Shown one piece after another: positions 35,269 through 49,000 of a DNA stretch of 64,000 bases. A program made the translations under genes and the position numbers. Source of the DNA: Chionis minor (Eukaryota > Chordata > Aves > Charadriiformes > Chionididae); assembly GCA_013398295.1 (NCBI GenBank), contig VZSF01007311.1:310001-374000 (forward strand), read 5' to 3'. How positions within the stretch are numbered: position 1 is the stretch's first letter; each line of letters opens with the position of its first letter. The notes beneath the pieces were generated by a model, which had not been told where the DNA came from, did not search any database, and saw only the letters and a program-made list of their open reading frames with translations.

Positions 35269-38200
35269 ACTTCACAATTGAAAAGTTTGATCCAATAGTA
35301 GGGCATCAGAGAGTGAAAATAAAAAGTTGCGATATGACAAAAGGTACTGTCACTGCCTGATAAAACCTATGTTAAAAATGCTAGTGTTCCTTCAAACCCA
35401 ATTCATTCCAATAATTACACAGTCATTAAAGCAACAGTCTAAAGGGAAAAATACCCTCATGGAAGAGTTCATGTGAACAGTTACTTAATCTACTTTTTAG
35501 TACATCTAGATGAAGGGCTTTTTGCTGAATTTAGGACAATCTATTATCAGACCTTTGCAGTCATTCTACTTAATTACTTTTCTGGAGGATAATTTTTACT
35601 CCTAGATCTATACATACGGGTAGTTTAGAGGGCGAAACTTTATTCTCACAGCTGTAGGAGAGTCGTTCTCATCATTCTGTGAGTGGTTTCACACTGTATG
35701 TTCCTCCCCTCCCCCAGCACTAAATAGACAACTATTAATTTCCAGGTTGCCAGTTCAGTACTGTGTCTGAGGCTGCTGCCACAATCAGATTTAAGCATTC
35801 ACATGTTGTCTTACCACCAGCATGAGCCCCTCGGACCCAAACACAGATCATCAGCACCCTTGCTTTGCAACTACTTAGCTGGGTATGCTCTCTTGTTTCA
35901 AAAGAATATCTTCCTCTCACCCATCTTCCCTGCTGAGCACCCTAACAACCCAGTTATAGGCACATTTTTGCACTTTCATTCTCTCCGGAGCCCCATGAAT
36001 ATTCATTCCATGAAAAGTGGAACAGTTTGAACAGAAATAATGGGACACCTCACCCTTGTGCCTTAAAATAACCGACCTTTTGTGATCAGCATATTCACCT
36101 CGAGGTGGGAGATGTCAGGTCAGATTCCCTCAGGCAGCAAAAGGAATTTAACCCAAGCCTCCCATAGTCTTGCTGGGATATGTAGGTTTTATGATACGAG
36201 CTTGTTCCTTGCTGTATCTTTCTGGTTAGCTTAGCTTGTGTCTACATGTAACTGTTGATCCCTTAAATAATTTTGGTCATTTATGAAAAAATACTGTGAT
36301 TGCCTCTGTGGTGATTAGCTGGGCTTCCTTTCACTGGAAGCCAGGGTGCATGGAGCTGAGCCCCGAGCCCTGCCTGAGGAGGACATAGATACCTACTCAG
36401 ACCCAGAAACATGAAAGCAGTCACTCTTTGCACGGTCCAGATGCTGGCGTTGGGTAACCTGACATGCCGGATACTCTGGGACATGCCTCTCTTTCCACGC
36501 GATGTGTGGAAGGCAGAGCTTCACGAGATTTTTAAACTGGAGAAACACCTAACTTTTTGGAAAGAAGGCTTTCTTGCAGTGTTGCCGCAACTGTTTTCAT
36601 TTACAAATACCTACAAGCAGTTTAGCCCGGAATGTTTGTTTATTCCTCTTGTTTTCCTCTACTCTCCTTGTTTGTTTGTTTGCTTGCTTGTCTGTGTAAC
36701 ACTATATATACATGTGGTGGGAGAAGGGTTTCAGTTTTTGCACTGGTTTTATGCAAAACCTTTTGATGTCTTACAGACTGCTAATTCAGGGTTGTGGATC
36801 CTACACTATGACAGGGCACCTGAAAGCTATCTGTTCCACTACCAAAATCCCTGCAGATTTGCTCCAATTCCCAAATGTTAGTGAACTTGTCTTCACCACA
36901 TTCATGTAGAAACGGTTTGTGCTAATATCCCATTATCAGAAGCATCCGCTACTTTTAGATAGCCAGCTTGGAATTCATATTTCAGAGCACTTAGCCTTTT
37001 TTTAAAGTTCTTTGCAGTGGGAACCAGCTCCAGCTGGAGTTGTGAGCACTCACTATGCCTGCAAATTCATCCCCAGCTGTTTCATATTAGATACCCAGAA
37101 AATGAGGAATGCATAACTTGTGGCCGCTTTTTGAAAACTGTGGTTTGGGTGACCTTCTCAGCATCATGCAGGACTTGAGAAGAAATGGAGGGACTCTCCA
37201 CAGCAGCACTCAGATTTGGAATGAAAGAGGTAGGTGTTTGGGGGACAATATTTTCCTCTGGTGTACAACCTTCATTTAACATAGGACAACACTGACCGCA
37301 TGCACTGAATGTGTCAGAATTCCTGTGGCATTAATAGTATTTGATCAGCAAAATAAAGGCTCCATTGTTACACCTTTTTATAAAATCAAAATACTCTTTA
37401 AAAGCAGTAGTAGTCCAGGAGCAGCCCATCTCGTTCCTTCTGAGTGCTGGGGTTTCTGGTCAGAGTGTGTGATGGGAGCTGTGGCCACACAGCTAAACGT
37501 TGGCTTATCAACTGCTCTGAAAATATAGTTTGGTTTATAGCAGTTCAGGGGATGTGAGATAAGCCTGGCCTGAGGCTAGTTTACATGCCCTAAACCTTAG
37601 GAAATGAAGCAATTATCTAATGAATGAATAGGAATGTTTTTCTTCACTGGGAGGTGTTACAGGTTAACTTACAGGATATTTTAATAGAAAAATAATGGCA
37701 AGTCTCCCTCTGAAGATTACTTCAGGCTCAACAAAAAGAGAGCAAGTAGGTGTTGTTAGACAGTAGGGGCAGACAAGAGCTGTGACTGTTACCACCTGCA
37801 GGAGTGGTCTTGCAGTAACCTGGGGATAAACTTCATAGCTGATAAACTTATATTTGAATGCTCTATAACTACTCTGGCCAAAGAAGCAGCAATAGTGAAA
37901 CACACTTTAGGCCTGGAACAGTGAAGAATAACTCCTTGGAAAGACATCACACTGCAGCAATAGGGGAAGCAAAAGTCACATCAGATAAGCCTCTGAATTA
38001 AGGTCATTTGGTTTTGTTCTCTGACTTTGATTGTTTCTGTTCATTTTTGACTCTATTTATGCTCTTTTAGGAAGTGCACAACAATACTCATCTAAATTTG
38101 TTATCAGAATATACTTTTTTTTTTACATTATTCTTAACCTTCATGACTTTTAAGAGATGGTGTAAAGTATGTAAATTTAAATAAAGTTGTGCAGTTGATA

Positions 38201-40517
38201 GAAGATTTAGAAAAGAATCAATTTATGGGAGGTGTTGAGATTATTAGATATGCCTAGACTTAATAAAACCTGATTTTAGGTCTTCTTTTGTGAGACAATA
38301 CGGCTTAACTTGCCACTCAACTATGTCAAACCTTGATCAAGGAAAATGAATGTTAGGAAAAAAAACCTTTACAGATACAGGAGTGATAATAGTTTCAGCG
38401 CAGGCTCTGAAAACCGTTTACGAGACTTGGTCCTGCTGTTCGTTCTACTTCAGTGACATCCCTTGAAAACCGTGATCCCTGCAATGCAAACTGAAGTCCA
38501 GAGAAGCCTCATATCCTTGTTGCTAGTGCAAGTAACCCATCAATACAGAGAAAGAAGATGCTGCTGGTACAGCAGCTAAATGAAGATGCACAGATATTCT
38601 TCCAAAAGTGATAACTTCTGATGACTATGCTAGATTATGGAGAGAGAAGTCATGCTACAATGCTGTATGCATAAAAGCAGTAACTCATTTGCCACTTCCA
38701 TGTCTTTCTATACAAGAGAAGTACACAGCAAATGCGATTAGGAATAGTCTTTCTTATAATCTTTGGCCCACAAAAATGCTCTGGTAATTTATTGTGGATG
38801 TTTGTATAGCATTCATAAATAATTCTGTGTGTTGCTTCTCTTCACATATAGATGAATAGGATACCTCATGTTTGAGGACTATCTAGTTGGCACCTTTCAC
38901 AACACGACAATACGCAGCGGTATCAGCTACCGATAGGACCCAGCAAAGAATGGGGGTTAAATCTCTTTAGAAGAGGCAGTTTATTCTTCATACCTGATTT
39001 GACTCCTCTCAGCCAAATAAAACAAGAAATGCAGTTAAACCTGTAATAATAAAACAAGAGCAAAAATCAGACAGGCAATACTTGATGTTATAGTCTGACT
39101 GAAACACAGCCAGTACGCTGCATAACAACCAGTACGTTTCTTGAGAATTCCTACTCAAAGCTTGATCTTTAATGGTATTAAGATGAAGGCTTGAGAAATC
39201 AGGAAGTAAGAATTGCAGTTGGGAAATCTGAAAAAAAGGATGATGAGCAAATATGTCATTTATGCAAACAACGAAAGGTCACTATTGCAAATAGTTACAC
39301 AGATAGGACTGTAAAACTTGAAAAAGGGATGTGGTGTTCACCATCAGACCACGTGCATTGCCTTGTTTTGCCATAGGACATTACATACAGACCAAAACCA
39401 GATGGGACAGCACTTCCAATAGCAAAATATATCCTTTAGATCCTGTACATAACACAGACAACATCCTTGCACTGACAACACTAGTCAAAGGTATGTCAGG
39501 TGACTTGTGATCCTTCTTCAAGGGTAGCTTTTATTTACCTACACAGAAAAGGTGACTTGCTTATATTTTTTTCAGTGTTGATTTCTACTGGTGAAGAAGC
39601 AATGAATCTGCTACAAAAGCTAAAATGAGCAGGAGAAAGTCTAGGACGCTCGTGTGTGTGTGCGTGCACGCTCCACATAGAAACAGTCTTGCATGGAGCT
39701 CTACAGAAAATGGGGGATGAATATTTGATTGAAAGATGTCTAATGCTAAGTTAGCACAAATATTAATCAGTAGAAGATAAATCTAATTTTTACTTTGCCT
39801 TTTATGTAGTAAATAAATTCTTTTTTTACATTCTTTTCCATGGATAATCCCCAGAAGACATTGGTGAAGCGATTTGAAGAAAAACAGAGCAGGACTGAGC
39901 TTTTATCTTCCTTCTGGGAGTTCCCAAGCAGTATTCATGAGAGATATGGACAAACTGGCAGGGCAAGAGATACTGGGAAACCTAAGCATAAAAGGATATA
40001 AAAGGTATGACAGGAGAGAGAGAATTTTTAAGTGGAATGCAAAATTATGCAGAAATCATGTGGGTTAAATTCTCTCAAAGCTGAAAATTACTCATCCCTT
40101 TCAAATGCAAATGATGTAAAGATGTCTTGTGTCTAAAAAGGTAAGAGTGCTCACTTACTAATGACACATAATATCAAACATATTTTAATTTAGGCTATCT
40201 GGAGTATGCTAGTCAGGAAACTGATCTAGGCAGCAGCAAAAGTCATTAGAGATATTTACAGAGGTTTCAAAAATAGGCTATACATTTTTTACCAGAAGTC
40301 TGTATCTGAGAAGGTGGTAGCTACAATTAACTTCAATGTCTTTGGTGACAGTAGTGGCTGAATGAAAGTTTTCCTGTAGCGTGGTAAAGCTGGTGCTTTT
40401 TGCTTGTCCCTCCAAAAAGTTATTCCTTTTAACTCAGTGCTTAAATACTTTAAATTTTAAACAAAGTAAAGTTCCAGTATGAAGCATTGCAATTTCTTAT
40501 GCTGAAATGTTAAGTGA
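35269..40517. other. Unrecognised noncoding sequence
   Basis: About 5.2 kb without a recognisable gene or transposon. A 156-codon ATG-initiated frame at 36411-36881 has hydrophobic stretches but no known domain and is about as long as chance allows in this window. 36668-36692 is a small TTTG/CTTG repeat; 39649-39670 is a small GTGTGC repeat. Confidence 0.5.
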
Positions 40518-40542
40518 GGGGTTTGGGGTTGGGTGGTTTGGG
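40518..40542 (+). other. G-quadruplex motif
   Basis: Four G runs (40518-40521, 40525-40528, 40531-40533, 40540-40542) separated by TTT, TT and TGGTTT. This satisfies the usual G3+N1-7 rule. The GGGGTTTGGGG part resembles telomere-like DNA but is too short to call a telomeric repeat. Confidence 0.7.
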
Positions 40543-41421
40543 TGGTTTTTTTGTGTGTAAAATGATTGACTTGCACATGAAGAGGAGAGGGGCAGTTGGG
40601 GCAATAGTCTAATTAAAAGATCATTTATAAAAAGTGAGAGTTTAAAAAGAGAGTTTTCAGTGGCTGACTTGTTTTGGCATGTTCTCCAGTGAATCACAAG
40701 TTTAATTCTCTGTGGCTAGAAAACTAATAAACTTCTCAAGTTCCTATTGGGATACATTCAGCGGGGTGTTTAAATAGCTAAGTCTACAGAATTGTTTGCA
40801 ATTGTCAAAATGTACAAGTGGGCTATAAATAGCCAGAAATAAAGTAAAACAGCTTGCTTCCTCCACAAAGTTGTATTACTGTTCCCTAGAGTACTTCATG
40901 CATATCAGGAGATTCTTTTGTTATAATAGGGTCTCTGCTCCTCAGCAGTCAAAAATAACTGGGAATAATTGAGTCTGAAGACTACGCTGTGCAAACGTGT
41001 CTCTGCCATGTCAGGGCTGCGCTGCTTCCACCGAGCCGGCCTGTCACCTCCACCCTCTGTGGTCACCTGCATCATGAATGTCCTCAACTTTGGCAGAACC
41101 CATGCTGGCAAACAGCTACGTCTGTGTCAGGTTTTTCTGCAGACAGGTTTTTCTGAAGACCATGGTCTGTCTTCTCAAAGATTTCATTAATGCATGCCAA
41201 AATTGCTCCAAGTTGACAAAATTTCAGCAACTTAAAAAAACCTGTCGGCAGTTGGAAGAGATCAGTGTTAAGACCATGAATGAGTGGATCTTATTCTCTG
41301 TAATGGATGTGACCACCAAAAATTGTCTTCTAAATTTGTTAGGATAAGAACATTCATAAGAGATTTTAGTAATAGCACAAAGGTACCTGCTGCTGCATCT
41401 GTTTTCCCAGGGACAGCTGGC
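40543..41421. other. Unrecognised noncoding sequence
   Basis: No gene recognised. The overlapping frames at 40905-41347 on both strands show no known domain. Confidence 0.55.
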
Positions 41422-41438
41422 GGGAGGGAGGGTGGGGG
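41422..41438 (+). other. Compact G-quadruplex motif
   Basis: GGGAGGGAGGGTGGGGG: four G runs with single-base loops (A, A, T) and a further GGG at 41443-41445. Single-base loops are known to give very stable parallel quadruplexes, similar to promoter elements such as that of MYC. No transcript start is evident here. Confidence 0.85.
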
Positions 41439-41445
41439 AATAGGG

Positions 41446-42459
41446 CACTTTCTAGGAGCAGCGACATGCTGCCCACCACTATTCCTCTCTGTCTGCCTGG
41501 CCCTTGTTGGCCACAAATCCTCCCGCTCAGCAATTTTAAAGTCTAATCCAAAGCCTGCTGAGGTCAGAGGTACTCCTTTCACTCCAAGAGGCTGAATAAT
41601 ATCTTTTAGCATACCAGTAATGCTTTTGTGCACTTAAAATTACCAGGTATTTTGCTAAATTGAGGCCACGCAGAGGTTTCAGAGGCAGGCCATCAGGTTC
41701 TGAATGTACAACCAAGACAAGTTCATTGTTAATAACACTGTGATAGTTCTATTTCCTTTTATGCTTTTGGGGTGGGCTCCTAATATTTAAGTGCTATGCA
41801 GCAAGTCAATGTCATTCAGTGCAAAGGTGTGGGATTTTAATATTGAGAGGATTCGGACTGCTTGCCTCCCTCAGTGAGACTGAGTCATGGAAGGAAAGGT
41901 TCCTTACAGATCTTGCAATATCATTCATTATTTAACTCAATTCCATATTTCGTTTTGTAACAAAAGGATCTCTGAAAGCTTTAAGTAAGCTTTCCATTTG
42001 TGTATGGAAAGGTGTGGAAAACCGTTTGGCAGACTGTGACTAAAGCTGAGAGAAGCTGTTTTTGTTATTGTGTTTAAAAGGATTTTAGCAATCAGGAAAT
42101 TTTAAAAGAAGCTGTCTGGTCATGGCAGTTCTGTTTCTCTCTGGAGTTATGATATTCAACAGTAAGACAGGCGTTGCTATGGTAATTAAGCATTTTTCAA
42201 GGTTTTGGGTTTTTTCAGATTTCTTCAGTTATTAATAATTTTCCTAAAACAGTTTGGAAAAATACTGGTACATTAAAATATCACTTGTTCCTCATAAATG
42301 AGCTATTTAGAGTCTAATCCTTGTCTTTTAAAACTCTGTGGCAAATCTCCCACTGACTTTTTTGGAAACATGACTTGGCCTTAAATATTTGGCAATTTCT
42401 GTATTATTTCCTCCAAGTATATTTTTTTTAATCAGAAATATTGAAAATGCCACGGTTTC
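41446..42459. other. Unrecognised noncoding sequence
   Basis: AT-rich, no gene or repeat recognised. Confidence 0.6.
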
Positions 42460-43015
42460 TGACACACTAATTCCACCGGGGCTTTCGCAGGCATGTTGTT
42501 TCTGGCAGCACAGCTCGACTGACTTGAGAAACCCCAAGGCTCGGTTCATATCTCCTGCTGGTGCGGAATTGTCCACTGTGGTACCGCAGCAGCCAGGCAC
42601 AGCCGTTCTCAGCATGCCGTATCTGAGAGGCTGTGAAACCACTATTTCTCGTAGTGGTCATAAGAATTGAAAAAAGAAGAGGCTATAAACAAAAAGATGG
42701 CACAGTCTCACAGCTTTCACCAGCGGCGTTCCCTCCCGAGCCACCTCTGCCCCGGGGTGCGCTCTGCCAGCAACTCACTGGCAGGATGCGACATCACCCA
42801 TCGCTCCAGCACCCAAAGTGCAGGCTCCGTGCTCCTGGGGGAGCCCAGACACCCCAGAGCCTGGCTGGGCACCACCAGGCACCTCAGAACAAGAAGGACG
42901 GTAGCCAGGCTTTGGGTGAGGGGATGCCTGCCTGTGCTTAGGTCAGGCTGTCCTGGAGGACCGCCCTGTCAGGTACACCGAGTGGCTCAATCCTTTGAAA
43001 AGACAAACGGGGCTG
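42460..43015. promoter_or_regulatory. CpG-enriched patch (possible small CpG island)
   Basis: Within otherwise AT-rich, CpG-poor sequence this stretch has frequent CpGs (for example GGGGCTTTCGCAGG, AGCTCGACTG, GGTGCGGAATTG, GTACCGCAGC, CAGCGGCGTTCCC, CCCGAGCC, GATGCGACATC) and a clearly higher G+C. The same plus-strand frame stays open from 42664 to 43488 except for stops at 43045 and 43270, which the lower stop density of G+C-rich DNA could produce. A regulatory element, an unrecognised 5' exon or a local GC fluctuation would all fit. No TATA, splice or coding evidence decides it. Confidence 0.4.
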
Positions 43016-46000
43016 TCTCCGTCTCTTTGATGATAGCTGAGTGGTGAAAAGCAGGCTGGGAGGTGGAAAGTGTGGATCTGTCTTCTCAGCCTTCTCTTTA
43101 CTTGGCAACTGCCCTAATAGCTAAGGTATTGTATAAACAGAGATCAGTTACTGCTGCCACTGCCATTAATGGCAGCTACTGCTGCCATTTCATTAAATTC
43201 AGTGTATGTGTGTGCAATATGTGCAGCGCAGGCCTCCAGATGGGTCTCCGGAGAGGCATGCCTGTTTCATGACTCCCAAGGAATCTTAGATGGGAGATGG
43301 GTTCACATCAGATGCTCAGGTCAAGCAAGAATGTGACATCTCCAGCCATTTGTGACAGCACAGCATTTGGCACCCAAATAACTTTTCTGGATAAGGCTTC
43401 GGTACAGACAGACTCACAGACATCAGACGGGGAGGGGGCAGGATTTTTTCTTTTTGAATCACTGTCTTGGACCTTCACATCTTCTTAGACTCCTAAATGG
43501 TTTTTTTGGAACTTGTCTTTACGGAATTGTGAGACAGATTGTCATCCCAGTTTTGCAAGATACGTAGTCTTGTGTACAGTACTGGAATCTTTGTGAAACT
43601 TCTGCAATAAGGTGAGACAAATATAGACAAAGTTTTCAGTCTTATTTTTGCTAATTGAAAATTCCACCTCTAAATAAAGAGATCAAAGAGAGAAAACAGA
43701 TGGTTTGGTGCAAGATCATTCCTCGAGTTCAAAGAAAACCCTTCTCTCTTCCTGTGATAGAGTCACAAGATCTGGAGCACATCATCCTTGAAGACACTTC
43801 AGCCCAACATGATCTTTCCAGGCTGTCTTATATAACCAAGGACAAAAATGATTCCTTGACACAATATTAATTCTGGTCTTGAATTTTCAGCTCCTTGATT
43901 TTTAACACTGGGTTCCTGCAATATTTCCCTCCTTTTTACTGAGATAACCTGAACAGGTAAGGTGGGTAAGTACCAGCACAGGTCTTCTCATCTTCTCCTG
44001 TATCTCCCAGACTAGTCATTTACATTACTTTGATGCAGTGTGTCTTACAGCATATTTCCTAGTTATCTTACTCAAGAGTTAAGGATCTACATCTTTAATT
44101 GCCTACAACTTGAAGGTAATTAATTATACCCTTCAAGGTTCAGTCTCCCAAATGATCGCTCTCAGTTCAGCTTATAACAGGAAAAGCACAAACAAGCGTT
44201 TTTCACTGAAGTGCTGCAGGACAAGCTGGCTGCAGAGTCCAGACAAGGACCTGGCCCCAATATATCACTGGGTTTGTCCTCAGCGTTTTGGATTGTCCCC
44301 TTAGCTGATTGATGAAAAGCATGGTAACCCAAAGTTTCTATGGAGAATATGGTTAAGTTGGCAGGGGACAAGCTCAGCGATAAGAGCATCTCATTAACCA
44401 ATCCATGAGTACATGTCAGCGATGCAGACTGTCTGGCTGAGAGTTCAGGAAGTTCTTGCATTTTTCTTTTTTGGTCTCGATGGTTTCCTTTCTTTTCTTG
44501 GAAAGTGTGGCTATTGAAAATGTAGCCTGTAATGGTGTTATTAAAGCTGTTGTTCATAGGCACCAGTACTTTAGGTATGCTGAAACCATTACAAGAAATG
44601 TAGCATAGTTTACCAGCAATGCCAGGTCAACGGGCTTTGTTGTCTTATTCATCTTCTGCTGCATTTTCAGGGAAGTCATTGATCTCCGGTTAGGTCGAGG
44701 TCCACAAGTCATGCTTAAACCAAACCAAATAATCAGAAGAAAATCAAAAAGGTTAGTATGCATTCTTGTGGGTTATCTTATCCTGAAAATATTTCATGTG
44801 GTTGATAAGCATTCACAAAAGTTCATTTGTGGTCTTCTGACCTAGCCACACTTGAAAAGTGTCCAGACACTAGTGATAACATTGACCAATTCAGTTAAAA
44901 TAAGTCAGTTCATACCAAGGGCATTCACTGAAGGTCTTCATTGCACGCAGTTAAAGTTTACAAGAATAGAGCAGTGGATATAGTATGTGATGGTGCACAA
45001 AAGATCTAGGACAAAATATCTGGTTACTTGCCAGCTTAGGCTCTCAAAGTAGCTTCCTGAGTTGTACAAAGGATGTGATAAGATGGTTTCTGAACAAGGA
45101 TTTGCCAAAACCCTGAACTGGCAGTAATATTTTTCAAGATTTCAGTTTCTTGACCAGGTATGGCTCCGAGTTTTGGCAACTCCTCCTTCAGGAATCATGA
45201 AAAGAGTACAAAATCAAATCCATAGTTCCTGATTCCTGAAAGGACTCAATTGCTTAGATGTGTATCTCTGCAGGAAGGCTTTGCCACAGTGACCATGGAT
45301 TAGTACCACTTGGCAGGTTGTAACAAAGTCCTTTTTGATAGTATTCCTAAAAACAAACAGAGCTGAGTGAGTAGAAGGAACCCATTGACCTTGAGCATAT
45401 AGGCTCAGTTTTCCCAGTCCCAACAAACATCTTGGGAATTTTTGGGCTCAATTGAATGCTGCAGCTTGAGATTTGACCTTGGTCAGCTTCTGATCAAGGA
45501 CTAATTTTTCGTTTACATAATAGTTCAGCAACTTTCACTCAAGGTCTTTGACCTTAACAGATACCGTCCCATTTTGTACTGCAGCTGTTCACTCACCATT
45601 CTTGTGGTGTTCAGGGACCCCTTCTCAGATAAATAATTTCTGATCAATGGGCAAAGCTTGAGACTAGCTTCCTACAGGCCTGTAGGAATTTCCTGAGAAT
45701 GAATCACAACAACCCTAAAGTCAGTGTTAAGCAGAACTAAGTGTCCAATGACTCACTTGGGCATCAGTTGCAAGTACATGTACTGGAAGAGGTGTGTCAT
45801 AGAGGTAAGACTAAACCCCACACAATATATGTGTTCACAGGAACCTTTTTTTCTTAAATGAAAACTATTGCATGTGAGAGTTATCACATGGATAGCTGTA
45901 GATATCTCCAGATTAGATGCATGGACTAGATTGCTGAGGACAAGTTGGTCATTTTTAGGAGGTTCATTGTGCTCTTGTGATAATGCCTATTATTTAATGT

Positions 46001-49000
46001 TGACATCAGATCATTGTTGTCATTGTGTTTAGCAGGACTCTGCCAAATCTCTTGCTGCTCTGGGTGCTGCTAACTTCCCAACCTGCCGTCACTGGATTCA
46101 TAGGTGTCAGACTTACAATTTAGGAGGAGTATTTGAGGAGATAAAATATTTATCAAACTTCCTAACAAAGTATTATGTGATTTCTTTGCTTCTTCACATA
46201 TTTTGTTATACCTAGATAATATTTTGCGCTTCTGGGTCGATGGTAGAGCACTGTTCTGTTCCTTTCCTGGCTTATTTTTTCAGTTGTGATGCTCACCCAA
46301 ACTCCTCAATTTTGATTTTCCACTTGCTTCAGTGAGAAGCAGCATTAAAAATAAATGGTTCTGGGGTTGTTCCCTTATAAGCAGGAACAATGGAGCCTGG
46401 GCCCCTGCCTTTTAGCCAGTTCTTTCATGGATAATGTAAAACGTACTGCTATCAGAGCTTCCACTATTGCCCCATGCTAACACCATGTAACAGGTTTATT
46501 GTATTAAATAAAGATGCCTTCTATAGAGCTGCTCGATGTAGTGTGTCTTTATTCAAGGATTGCTTCTTGGAAAAGGGAAGGACGGTTGCAAACAGGGGAT
46601 GGGAGGGTCTGTAATTTATTTTTCTATTTAAAAAGAAAACAAGACATTTTAGAAAGAGAAGGAAGACTCCACTTAAAAAATTAACTAACTCTATTTACAC
46701 TTAATTCAAATAAGAAATACTGAACATGCTAGTGGTGTTGCACAATGTTTAGCTTGTATAGTCTGAACTTTGTGTAGACCTTGTGCAAGGCTCTGGCATT
46801 TCCTTTCTTATGATTTTTAATAGCTTCCAGTTCATGCAAGCTGGAGCCTTTAAAAACTCCTGCACCTCATGCTATTATTCTTTATTTCACTCCAGGGTCA
46901 GTCACCCTCTACAGGGACCTTTAGCAATATCCAAAGGACCAGTTGCTTAATACCTCACTTCAGCATACGGGCATATCTTTAGTAGCGTGCTGCCGTGGAT
47001 GCTCAGGGATTCCTCTTTTCTGGAATTCCTGCTAACTCAAGTGCAGCTGGGTGTTACTCAGGATGAGAACTAGGAAAGGCTCTGGGAGAAGCTGCCCCAC
47101 TGCCACAGGATGACCGAGAGGGAGCAGCCAGAAGTCACCCTCTGCAGCAGCCCAAGCCTCGAGTCCTGGGAAAAGGCAGCAGCAGCAGCAGGCAGACTGT
47201 GGGCTGCCAAATCACCCAGACGCTTTCCGGAGCAGAAATGCTCGGAAAAATGAAGTTTATTAATAATAATCAATAATAATATGTGGATTATAGAACGTAC
47301 TCTTTTCTCAGTGCAAGGCCTGGCATGTGCTAGAGCAACAGCCCCTCAGTGCTCACCGATTTTAGGCTGTTTAAAACTCATTCTTCAGAATAATTATTAC
47401 AGTCAATGCGTCAGATAGCCTTTCTGCTGTTGCTAACTTTCCTTGCTAGCTGCATTATTTTGTGAACAATCAGCTGCATAATGCATTGCCTCTGAAGTGT
47501 AGGAACATCAGAATATACAAAAAATGATGGGAATAGTTTCTGCTTAGCCAAATACTCAGATTTAAATCATGTCACACCGTGTAATGACAGGTGAAAATGT
47601 TTCTGTATCAGAATTATTGATCTTCATGGCTACTACTTGACTTGTGGAAGGAATAATTGCAAGAAGAGTTAGACAGACTCACACTTAATCTTGTTTCCAA
47701 CTCAAGTTTGAGACCTGAATTGAAAATTATAGACAGGCATGAGTGGCTTTTCTCTTTAAAAATCTCTAAATACTCTTGTTCATTTTTAACAGCAGAAAGA
47801 CTCTGAATTTCGTCTCAGAAATTGAAACTGGTATCTTGAGTCGTATCTACGCTTGAGCTGACTATGAGTTATTATAATTCCTGAAAGGCTAAGGCCTGAA
47901 GACATGATTTATTTCTAATGGTGACACCATGACCATATGTGGCATCAATACTATACACAGACATGAAGAATTAGTAAATGATGGACCAAAGTAAGCATAT
48001 AACAGTTACGTATTATGAAAGAAAGAGCTCCCTGGGTTTGCGACTGGCAAGAAAGAGTCAGAAAATGTCAGCTGTGTTTCAGACAATAGGGCTGATTGTG
48101 AGTGGGACTAAGAAGTAAAAATACCTTGGACTGTTGATGTTGGCTCAACTGTCAGCTAAATTAAAGAAACAGAGGTAGGAGATGGCTAAAATAAAACAGG
48201 TCAAGAGAAATTCAGATGGAGGAAGATAGTCTAGTCTGCAGGATGTAAGAAGAGGTAAGGAAAACAGGTATCAGAATCAGAAGGGAAGGTCTTATGGTGA
48301 TAGAGAAGGACAAATGAATCAAGGCCGAACACCAAAGCTTAATTAATCCCTGATATATCAGCACATCAGTTGGAGAGAGGATCAGAAGCTAAGAGAGGAG
48401 AACAGAGGCAAAATCACCAAAAATAATGTCTGAGAAATTATGGAGAGATGAAGTGATGAGACACAGAGAGAAGAAGAGGAAATCTGAAGCTGAATTAGAG
48501 AAAGGAGTTAGAGAACAATGGCCAGTGCAGGCCAAATTTGTGAACAGAAGGGTTGATCTGGGGCTATCTTTTTTTCAGGGTAGCTTCTCTTAACTATATA
48601 GAGTTGCTTTGTGAAGAGTTTCCTCTTTTATGGAAGGGAACATCCAGTGCTTAGATTGTCTCACTCTCTTTTTTCTCCTTCTATCACTTCCAGAGGTATT
48701 GTGTTCGTCCTCTGGAAATCATCCTTCTCCTGTACAATATTATGAAGCACACTTTTCATAGTGCCTGACAAAGAGCTGAAACAAGCTGTTTCAGACTAAG
48801 GTATTTTTAGTGCCTCACCAGTCACTGCTGTAATAGGCTTTTATGGCTCAGCATGAATTCCCTGCAGGTAGATACTGAAAGCTTAATCCAAAATTGCATA
48901 AAGACAACTAAAAGAAGTAACATAATATTTGCAAGCAGTTCTACAATTCCTTTGTCCTGCAGGAATGCGATCAGGGACCTAAGCTAAAAATACATTTGTT

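Noticed and set aside
36411..36881. 156-codon ATG frame with hydrophobic segments
   Set aside because: No recognisable domain, overlapping frames on the same strand, and length compatible with chance.
46485..46560. AATAAA with downstream GT-rich stretch as a gene 3' end
   Set aside because: AATAAA is frequent in AT-rich DNA and no exon was recognised upstream.
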